Source of the DNA: Planctomycetota bacterium
Lineage (GTDB): Bacteria; Planctomycetota; Planctomycetia; Pirellulales; Pirellulaceae
Direction: 5' to 3'
DNA length: 64,000 bases
NCBI GenBank assembly: GCA_016872775.1
Contig: VGZA01000003.1
Location: 111,633-175,632, forward strand
The notes beneath the pieces are model-generated. The model saw only the letters and a program-made list of their open reading frames with translations. It was not told the origin of the DNA and made no database searches. The position numbers were made by a program, and so were the translations under genes. Positions 29,055 to 36,921 of the stretch are shown piece after piece. How positions within the stretch are numbered: position 1 is the stretch's first letter; each line of letters opens with the position of its first letter.

Positions 29055-29639
29055 TTGGCTGATCAGCAGATATCGCAGGCGGTCGGCGTCGATCTTAACA
29101 ATCTCCGCAGCCCTTCTTCACTGGTGAGCATCGCAGATGGACAGGCCATTCCGGCGTGGCTCACGCTCTTCACCCACGTCTTTCCGCATGGTGGCTGGTG
29201 GCACGTACTGCCCAATGTCACGGCACTCTGGGTCTTCGGCGCGATTGCTGAGGGGGCTTTCGGCAGTTGGCGTTTCGTAGCCGCCTACCTTGCTTCAGGT
29301 GGCGTTGGAGTCTCTTGCGACCTGCTGATTCCGCCTTACCCTGCGCACCCGGCCGCTGGAGCCTCCTTGGCCATCGCCGGTATCATTGGCGCGTATTCGG
29401 CGGTCCGTTGGTCTCGTGGATTGCACACTCGGCTACAGAGCGCTACGATTATTGCGTTAGAGGCCGCCTTATCCGTTGGAGTTCTAACGTGGCTCGCGTT
29501 TCGCACGATTCCCACCGCGCCGGACCGGATCTGCTCTGTCATGTATCACTTCGTGCCGCTTCTGGTCATGTGGTTCGTGGTTCGAGCCTATGTCGGGTGC
29601 AGACGCTTTACACAGAGATTTCATGATCGATCCACCTAA
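29055..29639 (+). CDS. Rhomboid-family membrane protein with damaged or unrecognised 5' end
   Basis: From a TTG at 29055 there are 194 aa. The rhomboid pattern is visible: FTHVFPHGGWWHVLPNVTAL (loop 1 and helix 2 with HxxxN), the nucleophile region AAGASLAIAGIIGAY with Ser, and a His in a late helix (SVMYHFVPLLVMW). The usual AHxxG glycine after the His is missing, so catalysis is uncertain. The first helix (TLVLCLLTIATAGA) is in the same frame upstream of 29055, open back to a TAG at 28887, yet has no start codon. An ATG at 28930 in another frame would need a frameshift. The downstream hydrolase overlaps it by 17 bases. Confidence 0.6.
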   Translation: MADQQISQAVGVDLNNLRSPSSLVSIADGQAIPAWLTLFTHVFPHGGWWHVLPNVTALWVFGAIAEGAFGSWRFVAAYLASGGVGVSCDLLIPPYPAHPAAGASLAIAGIIGAYSAVRWSRGLHTRLQSATIIALEAALSVGVLTWLAFRTIPTAPDRICSVMYHFVPLLVMWFVVRAYVGCRRFTQRFHDRST

Positions 29640-30441
29640 CCCGGCTCCTCCGACTCCCGCAACCTGTACAACTACGAAACGAAAACCATCGCCGGTTCGC
29701 CGCTGGGTTCGTCGTGGCTTTATCATCTGGGCGATTGTCTCGACAAGCTGGCTTGCCAACTCGGTACGCACCCAGGGTGTCGATCCTTCGCTGTTAGAAC
29801 ACAGTACTGGGGTGTCCGTTGTCGACGATGGCACGTCGATCGAGTTTCGGCCGACGACTCCTGAATCCGATACGGCACTCGTCTTTATCTGTGGTTCGGG
29901 AATCGCCGCCGAAGCATATGCTCCCCTGCTGCGGCCTATCGCAGAGGGCGGCTATCCTGTTTTCGTGGTGCGGTTGCCGATGAGATTTGCTCCGTTGGAA
30001 TCTCACAAACAGGAAGCCATTGATCGAGTCCTTTTCCTCATTCGAGGGCATCCCGAGATTTCGCGATGGGTAGTTTCAGGCCATTCCCTGGGTGCAGCTC
30101 TCGCGTGCCGCGTCGCACAGTCGAATCCTTCCACGATCGCGGGATTGGTACTGTTGGGGACAACGCACCCCAAACAAGCCGACTTGTCATGGTGTCAGAT
30201 TCCGGTAACGAAGGTCTACGCATCCAATGATGGCGTTGCTCCGTCTTCGATTGTCCTTGCGAACAAGGACTTGCTTCCAAAAAGTACGAAATGGGTAGAG
30301 ATTCAAGGCGGGAACCATTCGCAGTTCGGCCACTATGGCCGTCAACTCTTCGACGGTACGGCAACGATCACGCGCAGCGATCAACAAGACATTGCCCGTT
30401 CGGCAATGATGGACGTTGTTCAGTACGTCGGCGAAGATTGA
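29623..30441 (+). CDS. Membrane-anchored alpha/beta hydrolase (Abhydrolase_5-like)
   Basis: Protein of 272 aa from the ATG at 29623, which overlaps the rhomboid frame; an ATG at 29590 is possible. One hydrophobic segment (about 27-45) precedes the enzyme domain, so it is a membrane-anchored or exported enzyme. Signs of the fold: FICGSGIAAEAYAPLL after strand 3, nucleophile elbow SGHSLGAALA, and the C-terminal GGNHSQFGHYG with the catalytic His, a hallmark of this subfamily. The substrate is unknown; carboxylesterase or dienelactone-type activity is possible. The overlap with the rhomboid gene suggests joint translation. Confidence 0.8.
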   Translation: MIDPPNPAPPTPATCTTTKRKPSPVRRWVRRGFIIWAIVSTSWLANSVRTQGVDPSLLEHSTGVSVVDDGTSIEFRPTTPESDTALVFICGSGIAAEAYAPLLRPIAEGGYPVFVVRLPMRFAPLESHKQEAIDRVLFLIRGHPEISRWVVSGHSLGAALACRVAQSNPSTIAGLVLLGTTHPKQADLSWCQIPVTKVYASNDGVAPSSIVLANKDLLPKSTKWVEIQGGNHSQFGHYGRQLFDGTATITRSDQQDIARSAMMDVVQYVGED

Positions 30442-30561
30442 GTCGACGCTTCGGCAGTTCCAAGCCTCGCGTGCCGGTCCCGGTCCACGTACTGGATTCT
30501 GGACATATGGGAAACGACCGGCAGCGTTGCGCCACGCCATTCCAGGCCCCCTCATCCCCGA

Positions 30562-30594
30562 CCCTTCTCCCCCGGAAATACCGGTGGAGAAGGG
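30562..30594. terminator. GC-rich hairpin, terminator-like intergenic repeat
   Basis: CCCTTCTCC..CCGG pairs with CCGG..GGAGAAGGG around the loop AAATA. The stem is about 14 bases with one mismatch region. It is downstream of the hydrolase gene. No T-run follows, so it is either a Rho-assisted or non-terminating element; its CCCTCATCCC lead-in resembles dispersed planctomycete repeats. Confidence 0.55.
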
Positions 30595-30747
30595 AGGATA
30601 GTCGTTTGCAAACCGCAATCCGTTCGATCGCCACCTGCTCGTGCATGCGCGGGACCGGCACGGCACCGCGTACGCCTGCAGATCGCTCGCAATCATCAGC
30701 CGCGCGTTGCTGAGAAGGCTGGAGTTCGCTTCAAGCTGTGAGCATGA

Positions 30748-30780
30748 CCTCTGTGTTCTCTGTGCACTCGGTGGTTTTTT
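30748..30780. repeat. CTCTGTG-type intergenic repeat, single copy
   Basis: CCTCTGTGTTCTCTGTGCAC followed by TCGGTGG and a run of T. It matches the arms of the element at 594-692 with a few changes, showing that this is a dispersed repeat in this genome. Confidence 0.7.
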
Positions 30781-30906
30781 CCTGCATCGCCGACCCGGAC
30801 GACAGTTCCAATCCTCGCTGATCCGTACACCAGATTTAAGCCGGAAAAAGTTGTCGCTCAATCTCGTCGCCCGCTAGAATGGGCCGGGTGCAACGGATAT
30901 ATCGCC

Positions 30907-31416
30907 ATGCAAACACAGAACCGCAAACGCCGCGTCTTGCCATCCCTATTGCGGGTTTGTGTCGTGGTTGCAATTGGCCTTGTCCTGCTGCCTCTCGCCC
31001 CGCTGTTGATTGCGACCTACTTTGCATACGCCAGTGTGCTGCAAATCGTCATTTGGGTTTGGTGGTGTACTCGCGGTGTGAACGTACTTCTCGTGTACTC
31101 CGATAGCGCGAACTGGCACGATTACATTGAAGCGAACATCCTTCCGCGATTGCCCGCATCCTCGGTGGTGATCAACTGGTCGGATCGCCGCAACTGGAAA
31201 TGGTGGTCGCTTCCAGCAATGGCAGCCCGATTCTTTGGCGGAACGCGCGAATTCAATCCGATGATCGTCATATTTCGTCCGCTGCACTGGGCAAAGACCT
31301 ATCGCTTCTGGAAACCGTTCAAAGACCACAAACACGGAAAGACGGAACCGCTTCACGCATTGGAGACAAAACTGTTCAACGACTTGTGGCGTGCCGGAAT
31401 CGGAACGGCCAATTAG
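30907..31416 (+). CDS. Conserved-type membrane protein of unknown function
   Basis: Protein of 169 aa. A basic start (QNRKRRVLP) is followed by a long hydrophobic stretch at about residues 15-55, enough for one long or two short membrane helices. The remaining soluble part has a distinct sequence: LLVYSDSANWHDYIEANILP, INWSDRRNWKWWSLP and FFGGTREFNPMIVIFRP. I know of no function for this pattern. No clear Shine-Dalgarno site precedes the ATG. It begins the group of small accessory genes reaching to 33.06 kb. Confidence 0.7.
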   Translation: MQTQNRKRRVLPSLLRVCVVVAIGLVLLPLAPLLIATYFAYASVLQIVIWVWWCTRGVNVLLVYSDSANWHDYIEANILPRLPASSVVINWSDRRNWKWWSLPAMAARFFGGTREFNPMIVIFRPLHWAKTYRFWKPFKDHKHGKTEPLHALETKLFNDLWRAGIGTAN

Positions 31417-31582
31417 CAACCGCATGCCGTCGGACCTATCCATGACAGTCATTGGCACATCGTGCGGTCCAAGAACCGGACAGTGGGAGCGAATATCCTG
31501 GAAACTCGTTGACGCAAAGCTGGTTACGACTTGCCACAAAAGATCATTTTACAAGGTCATTTTGAGCGGAGGAACAACACTT

Positions 31583-31720
31583 ATGGTTGGCATTGGCATT
31601 GGCATTATGGAACTGTTGATTTTGCTCGTGATTCCGGTTGTGGGACTGGGCACACTGGCCGTTGTGTATTTTGTCGTTCCCGTTCGCGGCGGTGACCGTG
31701 AAGACGTCGCTCGCAAATAG
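31583..31720 (+). CDS. Small single-helix membrane protein (45 aa)
   Basis: The ATG at 31583 follows AGCGGAGGAA at about ten bases, a good ribosome site. The N-terminus is encoded by a GGCATT tandem repeat giving GIGIGI. It continues with one strong membrane helix (MELLILLVIPVVGLG...) and a charged tail (RGGDREDVARK). An in-frame ATG at 31607 would give 37 aa. Likely a small membrane protein; function unknown. Confidence 0.55.
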   Translation: MVGIGIGIMELLILLVIPVVGLGTLAVVYFVVPVRGGDREDVARK

Positions 31721-31743
31721 AGCCACGTGATCGTGGGAGCCCT

Positions 31744-31866
31744 ATGCGCCGGCGGAAGGTCATCCTGATCCTGGGTATCCTGGTCATCGCCGGCTTGACG
31801 CTCGACAACTCAATTGACCGTTTCGGCGGCTCGGTACGGTATTCCAACGATGGCAAAATCGAATAA
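31744..31866 (+). CDS. Possible 40-aa membrane peptide overlapping the DUF1801 gene
   Basis: ATG at 31744 with GGGAG five bases upstream. It has a basic start (MRRRK), one hydrophobic helix (VILILGILVIAGL) and a polar tail, and ends at TAA 31864-31866, overlapping the DUF1801 start by 17 bases. The positive-inside layout and ribosome site support translation, but the frame is short and could be chance. The overlap would allow coupled translation of the DUF1801 protein. Confidence 0.4.
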   Translation: MRRRKVILILGILVIAGLTLDNSIDRFGGSVRYSNDGKIE

Positions 31867-32326
31867 GGCACAAAGCGTATCCGAACTTCTTGCCGCGCTT
31901 CCATCGGACCGACAAGCGGAATTCGAACAGGTGCGCAATGTAATTCGGCACAACCTTCCGCCTGGATACGAAGAAGCGGTAAGCAAGAACATGCTCGTGT
32001 ATCAAGTGCCATTTGAGATGTATTCTGACACGTACAATGGCCACCCGTTATGGTACGTCGCGCTCGCATCGGAGAAATCGTATCTTTCCCTCCACTTGAT
32101 GTCCGTCTATGGAGACCCAAAGCTGGCAAAGGAATTGAGTGATGGGTTCAAGGACGCGGGCAAGAAACTGAACATGGGTAAGGCTTGCGTTCATTTCCAC
32201 TCCGCTCAAGACCTGGCACTTGACGTTATTGGCCGCATTGTGTCCAAGGTTCCAATAGAAAAATGGGTTGCCATAGCCAAAGCTGCTCGGCAGACAACGT
32301 CCAAGACTCGCCGCACAAAGGCGTGA
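31850..32326 (+). CDS. DUF1801 (YdhG-like) protein
   Basis: Protein of 158 aa from the ATG at 31850 (MAKSNKAQSV). The sequence has the usual parts of DUF1801/YdhG-type domains: helix LPSDRQAEFEQVRNVIRHNLPPGYEEAV, strand MLVYQVPFEMY, then LWYVALASEKSYLSLHLMSVYG and a C-terminal helix after GKACVHFHSAQDLALDVI. A basic tail (KTRRTKA) ends it. The fold is related to frataxin-like proteins, but a metal role is unproven. It lies in the small-gene accessory patch. Confidence 0.8.
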   Translation: MAKSNKAQSVSELLAALPSDRQAEFEQVRNVIRHNLPPGYEEAVSKNMLVYQVPFEMYSDTYNGHPLWYVALASEKSYLSLHLMSVYGDPKLAKELSDGFKDAGKKLNMGKACVHFHSAQDLALDVIGRIVSKVPIEKWVAIAKAARQTTSKTRRTKA

Positions 32327-32378
32327 ACGTGCGGAAAGAATGGTTGGGAAACGAGCGGGGAGGAACCCGCACACTAAT

Positions 32379-33062
32379 ATGTCGACGCGATTTGAAATTC
32401 TGAAGAACGGCGAGCGGGTCTGCACTTCCGGTATCACCGGCGATGGCGTTCTGTCCGTTAGTGTGATGTACGTAAAACATTCCGGACATGACTCAACGCA
32501 CGTACTCCAGATTGGTGGCCTCGGAATGTTTGACGGCTCGCAGGATCGTCAACATCACGCGGCGTGGCCGTCGCCGGATGTGGCGGCGGGTGACGAAATC
32601 ACGATTCGCATTCTGCCGCCTGGCGAATACGACCAACCTCACGGAATGATGGGCAGTCCACGCAAGACGATCGATGATCCAGAATTCGGCAAACTCAACT
32701 ATTACATCAATGCATGGGACGCTGACATCGTCTTCGACTCTGCGCCCTTCGAATCGGCACACATTCATTTGCGGGCCGACGATTCCGGCCCAACACAACA
32801 CCAACGCGAGCTCCTGCGCGAGCTTCGAAGTCGCCACATGCAATTGTGGCCGGAGGTTCTTTCGGCACTGGTCAAATGCCATCCCGAGATTAAGACGTCA
32901 GACGAACTTTCCGAACGACTCGTTCCTCATGTCGGCATCAATATGTATGACGACTCGAACTCAATCGAAATCATATATAGCGTCGAGGGTGATCCTGAAT
33001 CCCGCGCCTACTTCGTTACGCTGCGAGATTGGGAGATCGCCGAGGTTTGCATGGCCGAATAG
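32379..33062 (+). CDS. Protein of unknown function (227 aa)
   Basis: ATG at 32379 with GGGGAGGA upstream at a rather long distance; an in-frame ATG at 32340 is less likely. The protein is soluble with no signal peptide. The first half is beta-rich (FEILKNGERVCTSGITGDGVLSVSV), with AGDEITIRILPPGEYDQP near residue 80. A helical stretch follows (LRELRSRHMQLWPEVLSALVK), then a beta-rich end (YSVEGDPESRAYFVTLRDWEI). I recognise no family. It looks like a standalone accessory gene just before the REPIN-like element. Confidence 0.65.
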   Translation: MSTRFEILKNGERVCTSGITGDGVLSVSVMYVKHSGHDSTHVLQIGGLGMFDGSQDRQHHAAWPSPDVAAGDEITIRILPPGEYDQPHGMMGSPRKTIDDPEFGKLNYYINAWDADIVFDSAPFESAHIHLRADDSGPTQHQRELLRELRSRHMQLWPEVLSALVKCHPEIKTSDELSERLVPHVGINMYDDSNSIEIIYSVEGDPESRAYFVTLRDWEIAEVCMAE

Positions 33063-33113
33063 CGTGGCAGGACAATGCAGCGAACCGGCGCCGCCGATCC
33101 TGTCGCCGTCAAC

Positions 33114-33347
33114 ATCGTAACGCTTTCCCGAATGCCCCCGGCCTTGCCCGGGGGAACGTTACGTTCTTTGCTACATAGCGAACGCGGATCGCGCGAGCTG
33201 CCCCGAATCCCTTTCGGTCTCGGCAAGCCGGTTTCGGAAGCAGCGCTCTTTGCTCGACCGACGATCAGCGCGCAATGCTGTGTAGCAAGAAGCGTAACAA
33301 ACCCCCGGGCAAGGCCGGGGGCATTCAAGAAAAGGCCGCGTAACGAT
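33114..33347. repeat. REPIN/MITE-like inverted repeat element, about 234 bp
   Basis: A 25-base arm at 33130-33154 (GAATGCCCCCGGCCTTGCCC plus GGGGG) is matched exactly in inverse at 33302-33326. Each arm is itself a hairpin (CCCCCGG/CCGGGGG). Similarity goes on inward (GTTACG.TTCTTTGCTACA against GTTACGCTTCTTGCTACA) and outward (ATCGTAACGC against ATCGTTACGC). The centre (about 33196-33260) has no coding frame. Two REP-like hairpins in inverse orientation is the REPIN layout; a MITE is the other option. Confidence 0.75.
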
Positions 33348-33622
33348 CCCCCGAACCAAAGTGTGACCTGCCACTGCCGTACCCCATGACCGTGCCGTTC
33401 CCTGGACGGACCGGTGACGACTGGAGGCCGTTTAGCGACCGGGGAAATTTCCAAGCCCTCCTCGCAAGAGAGGGGGGGGTGGGGGCACTCCCATTCGCCG
33501 CTGGACGTCGTTACAATTTCTCGACGTTCCTCATGGGTCCGTCCCCTGCCGCTCTCCACGATGGACCGCGTGATGTTCTCCCGCAATGTACACCCCTGGC
33601 CGACACGGGAACCCGCCCCGCG

Positions 33623-34816
33623 ATGAGTCTTTCTTCGATCGTGCTGTCATGCCATCTATTTGCCGATCTGGATCTGTGGGGGCAGAAGCTCGCAACGTCC
33701 GATCTGGCCGTGATTCTGCTGTTGGTGCTACTGGAAGGGCTATTGTCGATCGACAACGCGCTGGTCCTGGGGTTGCTTGCCAAGCGGCTCCCGCCGCACC
33801 AGCGTACGCGAGCCTTGTCGTATGGGCTTATCGGGGCGCTCGTATTCCGCATCATCGCCATCAGCGTGGCCGGTTTCCTGTTGAGGTGGACCGCAGTGAA
33901 ATTTGTGGGAGGGGCGTATCTGGTTTATATCGCCGTGCGGCATATTTTCTTTGAGACGCACGAGGCCCATGAGGACAAGATAATCCTTGACGAGCAGGGT
34001 CAGCCGCAGCTCGTTGATTCCGAAACAGGCCAGGAGCTCACGACCGCTGAAATCAAGTTGGAAATACTCGAACGGGTTCCGATCGGAGGCTCGCTTGTTA
34101 CCGACGAGATGGTCAGCGGCAGTGATTCGCAGGAGATCGCTCGGCCGTCGCTGAGCGACTCGCAGGCGGGTGGCGCGAGCACCCGTCGCGGCAAGCACGC
34201 GGGCTTTTGGCGCACGGTGCTCGTCATCGAATTGACCGACGTTGCCTTCGCCGTCGATTCGATCCTGGCGGCGATGGCGCTGGCCGGCGGGCGGTTTGAG
34301 AAGCGATGGCTGGTGATCGCGGGTGGTTTCCTGGGAGTGGTCTTGATGCGGTTCGCCGCAGCCGTCTTTATCCGCCTGCTGGAGAGGTTTCCGCGCTTCG
34401 AAATCTCGGCCTACCTGCTGGTGGCGATCATCGGTTTCAAATTGCTTGCCGACTGGAGTTTCAATGGCGACTGGAGTTTTCGCGACTCGATGCTGGCCAC
34501 GCGCATGCCACCGACTTGGAAAGCCCGGTTCGAGGACGTCGAAGTGGCTCGCGTTGACTCCGTGCGGCGCTATGAAGACTGGCTGGATCGGCGCTGGATC
34601 TTCGGGTTGAATGCCCGTTCCGTTCCGGACCCGGAAGCGCCGGCCGGGATTCCCGCGATTCGCGATCCGAACCAGCCGCTGGAGATCCCCCATCTACTCG
34701 ACTTCCACGACATACGTCGGCCCGAGTGCATGAGTTTCTGGGCACTGATGATGGTCTGTTTCTGCCTGGGGTTTCTGCCACGAAAAACCGAACCGGCCGC
34801 CGCGGTCGCGCCTTAG
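33623..34816 (+). CDS. TerC-family integral membrane protein
   Basis: Protein of 397 aa from the ATG at 33623; in-frame starts at 33533 and 33386 add sequence with no membrane or family character. The TerC signatures are both present: LLEGLLSIDNALVLGLLAKR in the first helices, and IELTDVAFAVDSILAAMAL after a large loop. Acidic residues in these helices fit metal ion transport, and TerC/Alx/MeeY relatives export manganese or help metallate exported proteins. The loop between the halves (about residues 115-200) is unusually long and polar. The C-terminus adds a charged cytoplasmic part and a last helix. Convergent with the LLM gene. Confidence 0.85.
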   Translation: MSLSSIVLSCHLFADLDLWGQKLATSDLAVILLLVLLEGLLSIDNALVLGLLAKRLPPHQRTRALSYGLIGALVFRIIAISVAGFLLRWTAVKFVGGAYLVYIAVRHIFFETHEAHEDKIILDEQGQPQLVDSETGQELTTAEIKLEILERVPIGGSLVTDEMVSGSDSQEIARPSLSDSQAGGASTRRGKHAGFWRTVLVIELTDVAFAVDSILAAMALAGGRFEKRWLVIAGGFLGVVLMRFAAAVFIRLLERFPRFEISAYLLVAIIGFKLLADWSFNGDWSFRDSMLATRMPPTWKARFEDVEVARVDSVRRYEDWLDRRWIFGLNARSVPDPEAPAGIPAIRDPNQPLEIPHLLDFHDIRRPECMSFWALMMVCFCLGFLPRKTEPAAAVAP

Positions 34817-34918
34817 CGAGGCGAGGATCTCCAACGCCCGCCGGATTCTGGGACGACTCCGGACAAGACAAAAATCGATTGGTGACGCCGACCTGGGCAG
34901 GCGGCAATCCTAAGAAGT

Positions 34919-35953
34919 TTAGCTGGTCTGAAACGGCCCAATCACCGCTTCCGCGAATCGCTCCATTTCCTCCAACTGCGGGCTGCACTGCAGCAAGAGC
35001 AGATCAACTCCGACCGCCGAAAATGCCGCGACCTGATCGAGCACCTGTTGCGCGGTCCCAATCAATCCGGAACGCAGGCCGCGATTGGAAACGGAGTAGT
35101 CCTCAAGCGAGACCTGTTGTTCAAGCTGCGTGCCGGCGAGCCATTGCTGGTAGTTGTGGTATCCCGCCGCCGACTGCTGGACGTCGGTGATTCGAGCAAG
35201 CTCCCTTTGCGCTGCGTCGCTTGAATGACGCACAATCGAATAACCGGCCACGCCATAGATCATGCGATCTTTGCCGAGCGATTCGCGGCGTCGATTCATG
35301 TCCCGGATTTTTTCGCCGATTCGCTCGGGCGGGTCGCCATGCATCACGTAGGCGTCGCACTTGCTGGCGATCAGGTTCTTCGCCGCTTCCGACTCGCCGC
35401 CGGCGTACAATGTCGGGCGTGGTCGCGTGACCGGCTTGGGTTGCAGGATCGCGTCCTTGATTTGGTAATAGCGGCCGGCGAACGAGCCTCCGTCGCGGCT
35501 CCAGAGATCATCGAGGATCTCCAGCCATTCCGCGGTACGCGCATAACGGTCGTCATGCTGCTCGAACTGCACCCCGTAGCGCATCGCCTCGTCGCGCCAC
35601 CAACTTGAAACGACATTCAGCGACAATCGGCCTCCGCCGCCGATCTGATCGATATTTGCCGCCTGTTTTGCCAACAGGGCCGGATTGTGAAATGTGGGGC
35701 GCACCGCAACCATGAACTCCAGCGACGACGTGACTGCCGTCAATGCGGCGGCGGTACTCCAGGCGTCGAGCGAGGGGGCCGATTCGCCCTTGATATCGTT
35801 CAGATTCAATTCCGCCACCAGCGTCAGATCGTATCCGATCTGCTCGCTGCGCTGAGCAACGCGCCGCGCGTATTCCCACGTCGCCTGCATCCCTTCATCC
35901 TCGACATTCCGCAGCCAGCCGCCAAATACGGGGAGCCAGTAACCAAAGCGCAT
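34919..35953 (-). CDS. LLM-class flavin-dependent monooxygenase (SsuD-like)
   Basis: Cytosolic enzyme of 344 aa of the luciferase-like fold. FGYWLPVFGGWLRNV at the start, DAWSTAAALTAVTSSLEFMV, RPTFHNPALLAKQAANID and GGGRLSLNVVSSWWRDEAMRYG match alkanesulfonate-monooxygenase type proteins, which use FMNH2 and O2. The substrate is unknown. Its ATG (35953-35951) overlaps the TGA of the ATP-grasp gene (TGATG), so translation is coupled. It is the last gene of the minus operon starting at 41607. A separate flavin reductase would be needed; none is in the window. Confidence 0.88.
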   Translation of the reverse strand: MRFGYWLPVFGGWLRNVEDEGMQATWEYARRVAQRSEQIGYDLTLVAELNLNDIKGESAPSLDAWSTAAALTAVTSSLEFMVAVRPTFHNPALLAKQAANIDQIGGGGRLSLNVVSSWWRDEAMRYGVQFEQHDDRYARTAEWLEILDDLWSRDGGSFAGRYYQIKDAILQPKPVTRPRPTLYAGGESEAAKNLIASKCDAYVMHGDPPERIGEKIRDMNRRRESLGKDRMIYGVAGYSIVRHSSDAAQRELARITDVQQSAAGYHNYQQWLAGTQLEQQVSLEDYSVSNRGLRSGLIGTAQQVLDQVAAFSAVGVDLLLLQCSPQLEEMERFAEAVIGPFQTS

Positions 35954-36909
35954 CAGCGACTCCTTGCCGCGCGGCGTTCGAGATAATCGACCAGTCTGGA
36001 GAACGGGTCGAAGCCGACGACATTCACCGCGTCGGCCACAAAATTGGACAAGGCGTTGACGTCGTAATACAGCCGGCGGCCGTCGCGATCGTCAATCATG
36101 TACTCGATGCCTCCCACGTCGATTTCCGCGGACCGCATGATCGATTCGCATTCCGCGACGACGTCGGCGGGCGGGGAATAGTTTTCCACCGTCAATCCGG
36201 TCTTCGGGGCGTCGATGGGGCAAGCCGTTCGTTGGAGCGCCAGGCCGTCGCTGCGCTGGCAGATATCGGCGGGGCAGAGATTGAAGGTGTCTCCAGGAGT
36301 TCCGACTTTGATGGCATAAAGAAATTTTCCGCCGAGTACTTCGACGCGAATGATCTGCGCGTCCCGGGCCGGGATGAATTCCTGTACCAGTGCGGTGTGA
36401 TCCACGCCGAAATCGAGTCGGCCTTCCGTCGCCGCTCGACGCAGGTCGTCACGGCTGTCGAAACGAACGATTCCCGCGCCGCTTCCCCCCACGTTGGCTT
36501 TGAATACGACGGGAAATCGCCAGCCATCGAGTCCGTCAGCGGCCAGGCTGGCATGATTGATCACGCGGCTGCGCGGTGTCGACAACTCCAGCGACTCCAG
36601 CAAGCTCAGCTGACGCGCCTTGGAAATTTCGATACTGAACGCATGCAGGCCATTGATGACCGGTACCTCCAGACGCTGCAAATGCGAGAGGAACGCCAGG
36701 GTGAAGAACATCCCCTGCACGCCTCCTCGCAAGTACGCAGAAGGGCTCATCCGGTTTACGAACAGCGAAAACTCCGATTCGACCTCCTGCGGATCGTATG
36801 CGTGAGCGCGAGGGTCGATCCGCCGATGCGGAATGGAACGCCGATCGAGTTCCGCCAGTAGTGGTCGAAACCAATGTTCCTGCTCGTAGTAGATCGCCCA
36901 AGGCTTCAC
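35953..36909 (-). CDS. ATP-grasp ligase (RimK-like)
   Basis: Protein of 318 aa. The fold is recognisable: FPVVFKANVGGSGAGIVRF (ATP-binding Lys and Gly-rich loop), ALVQEFIPARDAQIIRVEVLGGKFLYAIKV (strands with Glu) and GIEYMIDDRDGRRLYYDVNALSNF (metal-binding Glu/Asp/Asn end). These enzymes join a carboxylate to an amine or thiol through an acyl-phosphate; the substrates here are unknown. The substrate-facing N-terminal domain is short (about 110 residues). It starts 12 bases after the DUF1501 stop and is coupled to the LLM monooxygenase by TGATG overlap. Confidence 0.85.
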   Translation of the reverse strand: MKPWAIYYEQEHWFRPLLAELDRRSIPHRRIDPRAHAYDPQEVESEFSLFVNRMSPSAYLRGGVQGMFFTLAFLSHLQRLEVPVINGLHAFSIEISKARQLSLLESLELSTPRSRVINHASLAADGLDGWRFPVVFKANVGGSGAGIVRFDSRDDLRRAATEGRLDFGVDHTALVQEFIPARDAQIIRVEVLGGKFLYAIKVGTPGDTFNLCPADICQRSDGLALQRTACPIDAPKTGLTVENYSPPADVVAECESIMRSAEIDVGGIEYMIDDRDGRRLYYDVNALSNFVADAVNVVGFDPFSRLVDYLERRAARSR

Positions 36910-36921
36910 TTGATTTCCCCG

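Larger units (their letters stand above)
30442..30906. other. Intergenic region with two repeat elements
   Basis: About 465 bases with no convincing gene. It contains a strong hairpin (30562-30594) and a CTCTGTG-type repeat (30748-30780), given separately. The rest shows no motif. Confidence 0.5.

Noticed and set aside
30907..33062. Integron cassette array (several small one-gene units in a row)
   Set aside because: No attC-like inverted sites with GTTRRRY ends were seen between the genes and no integrase is present.
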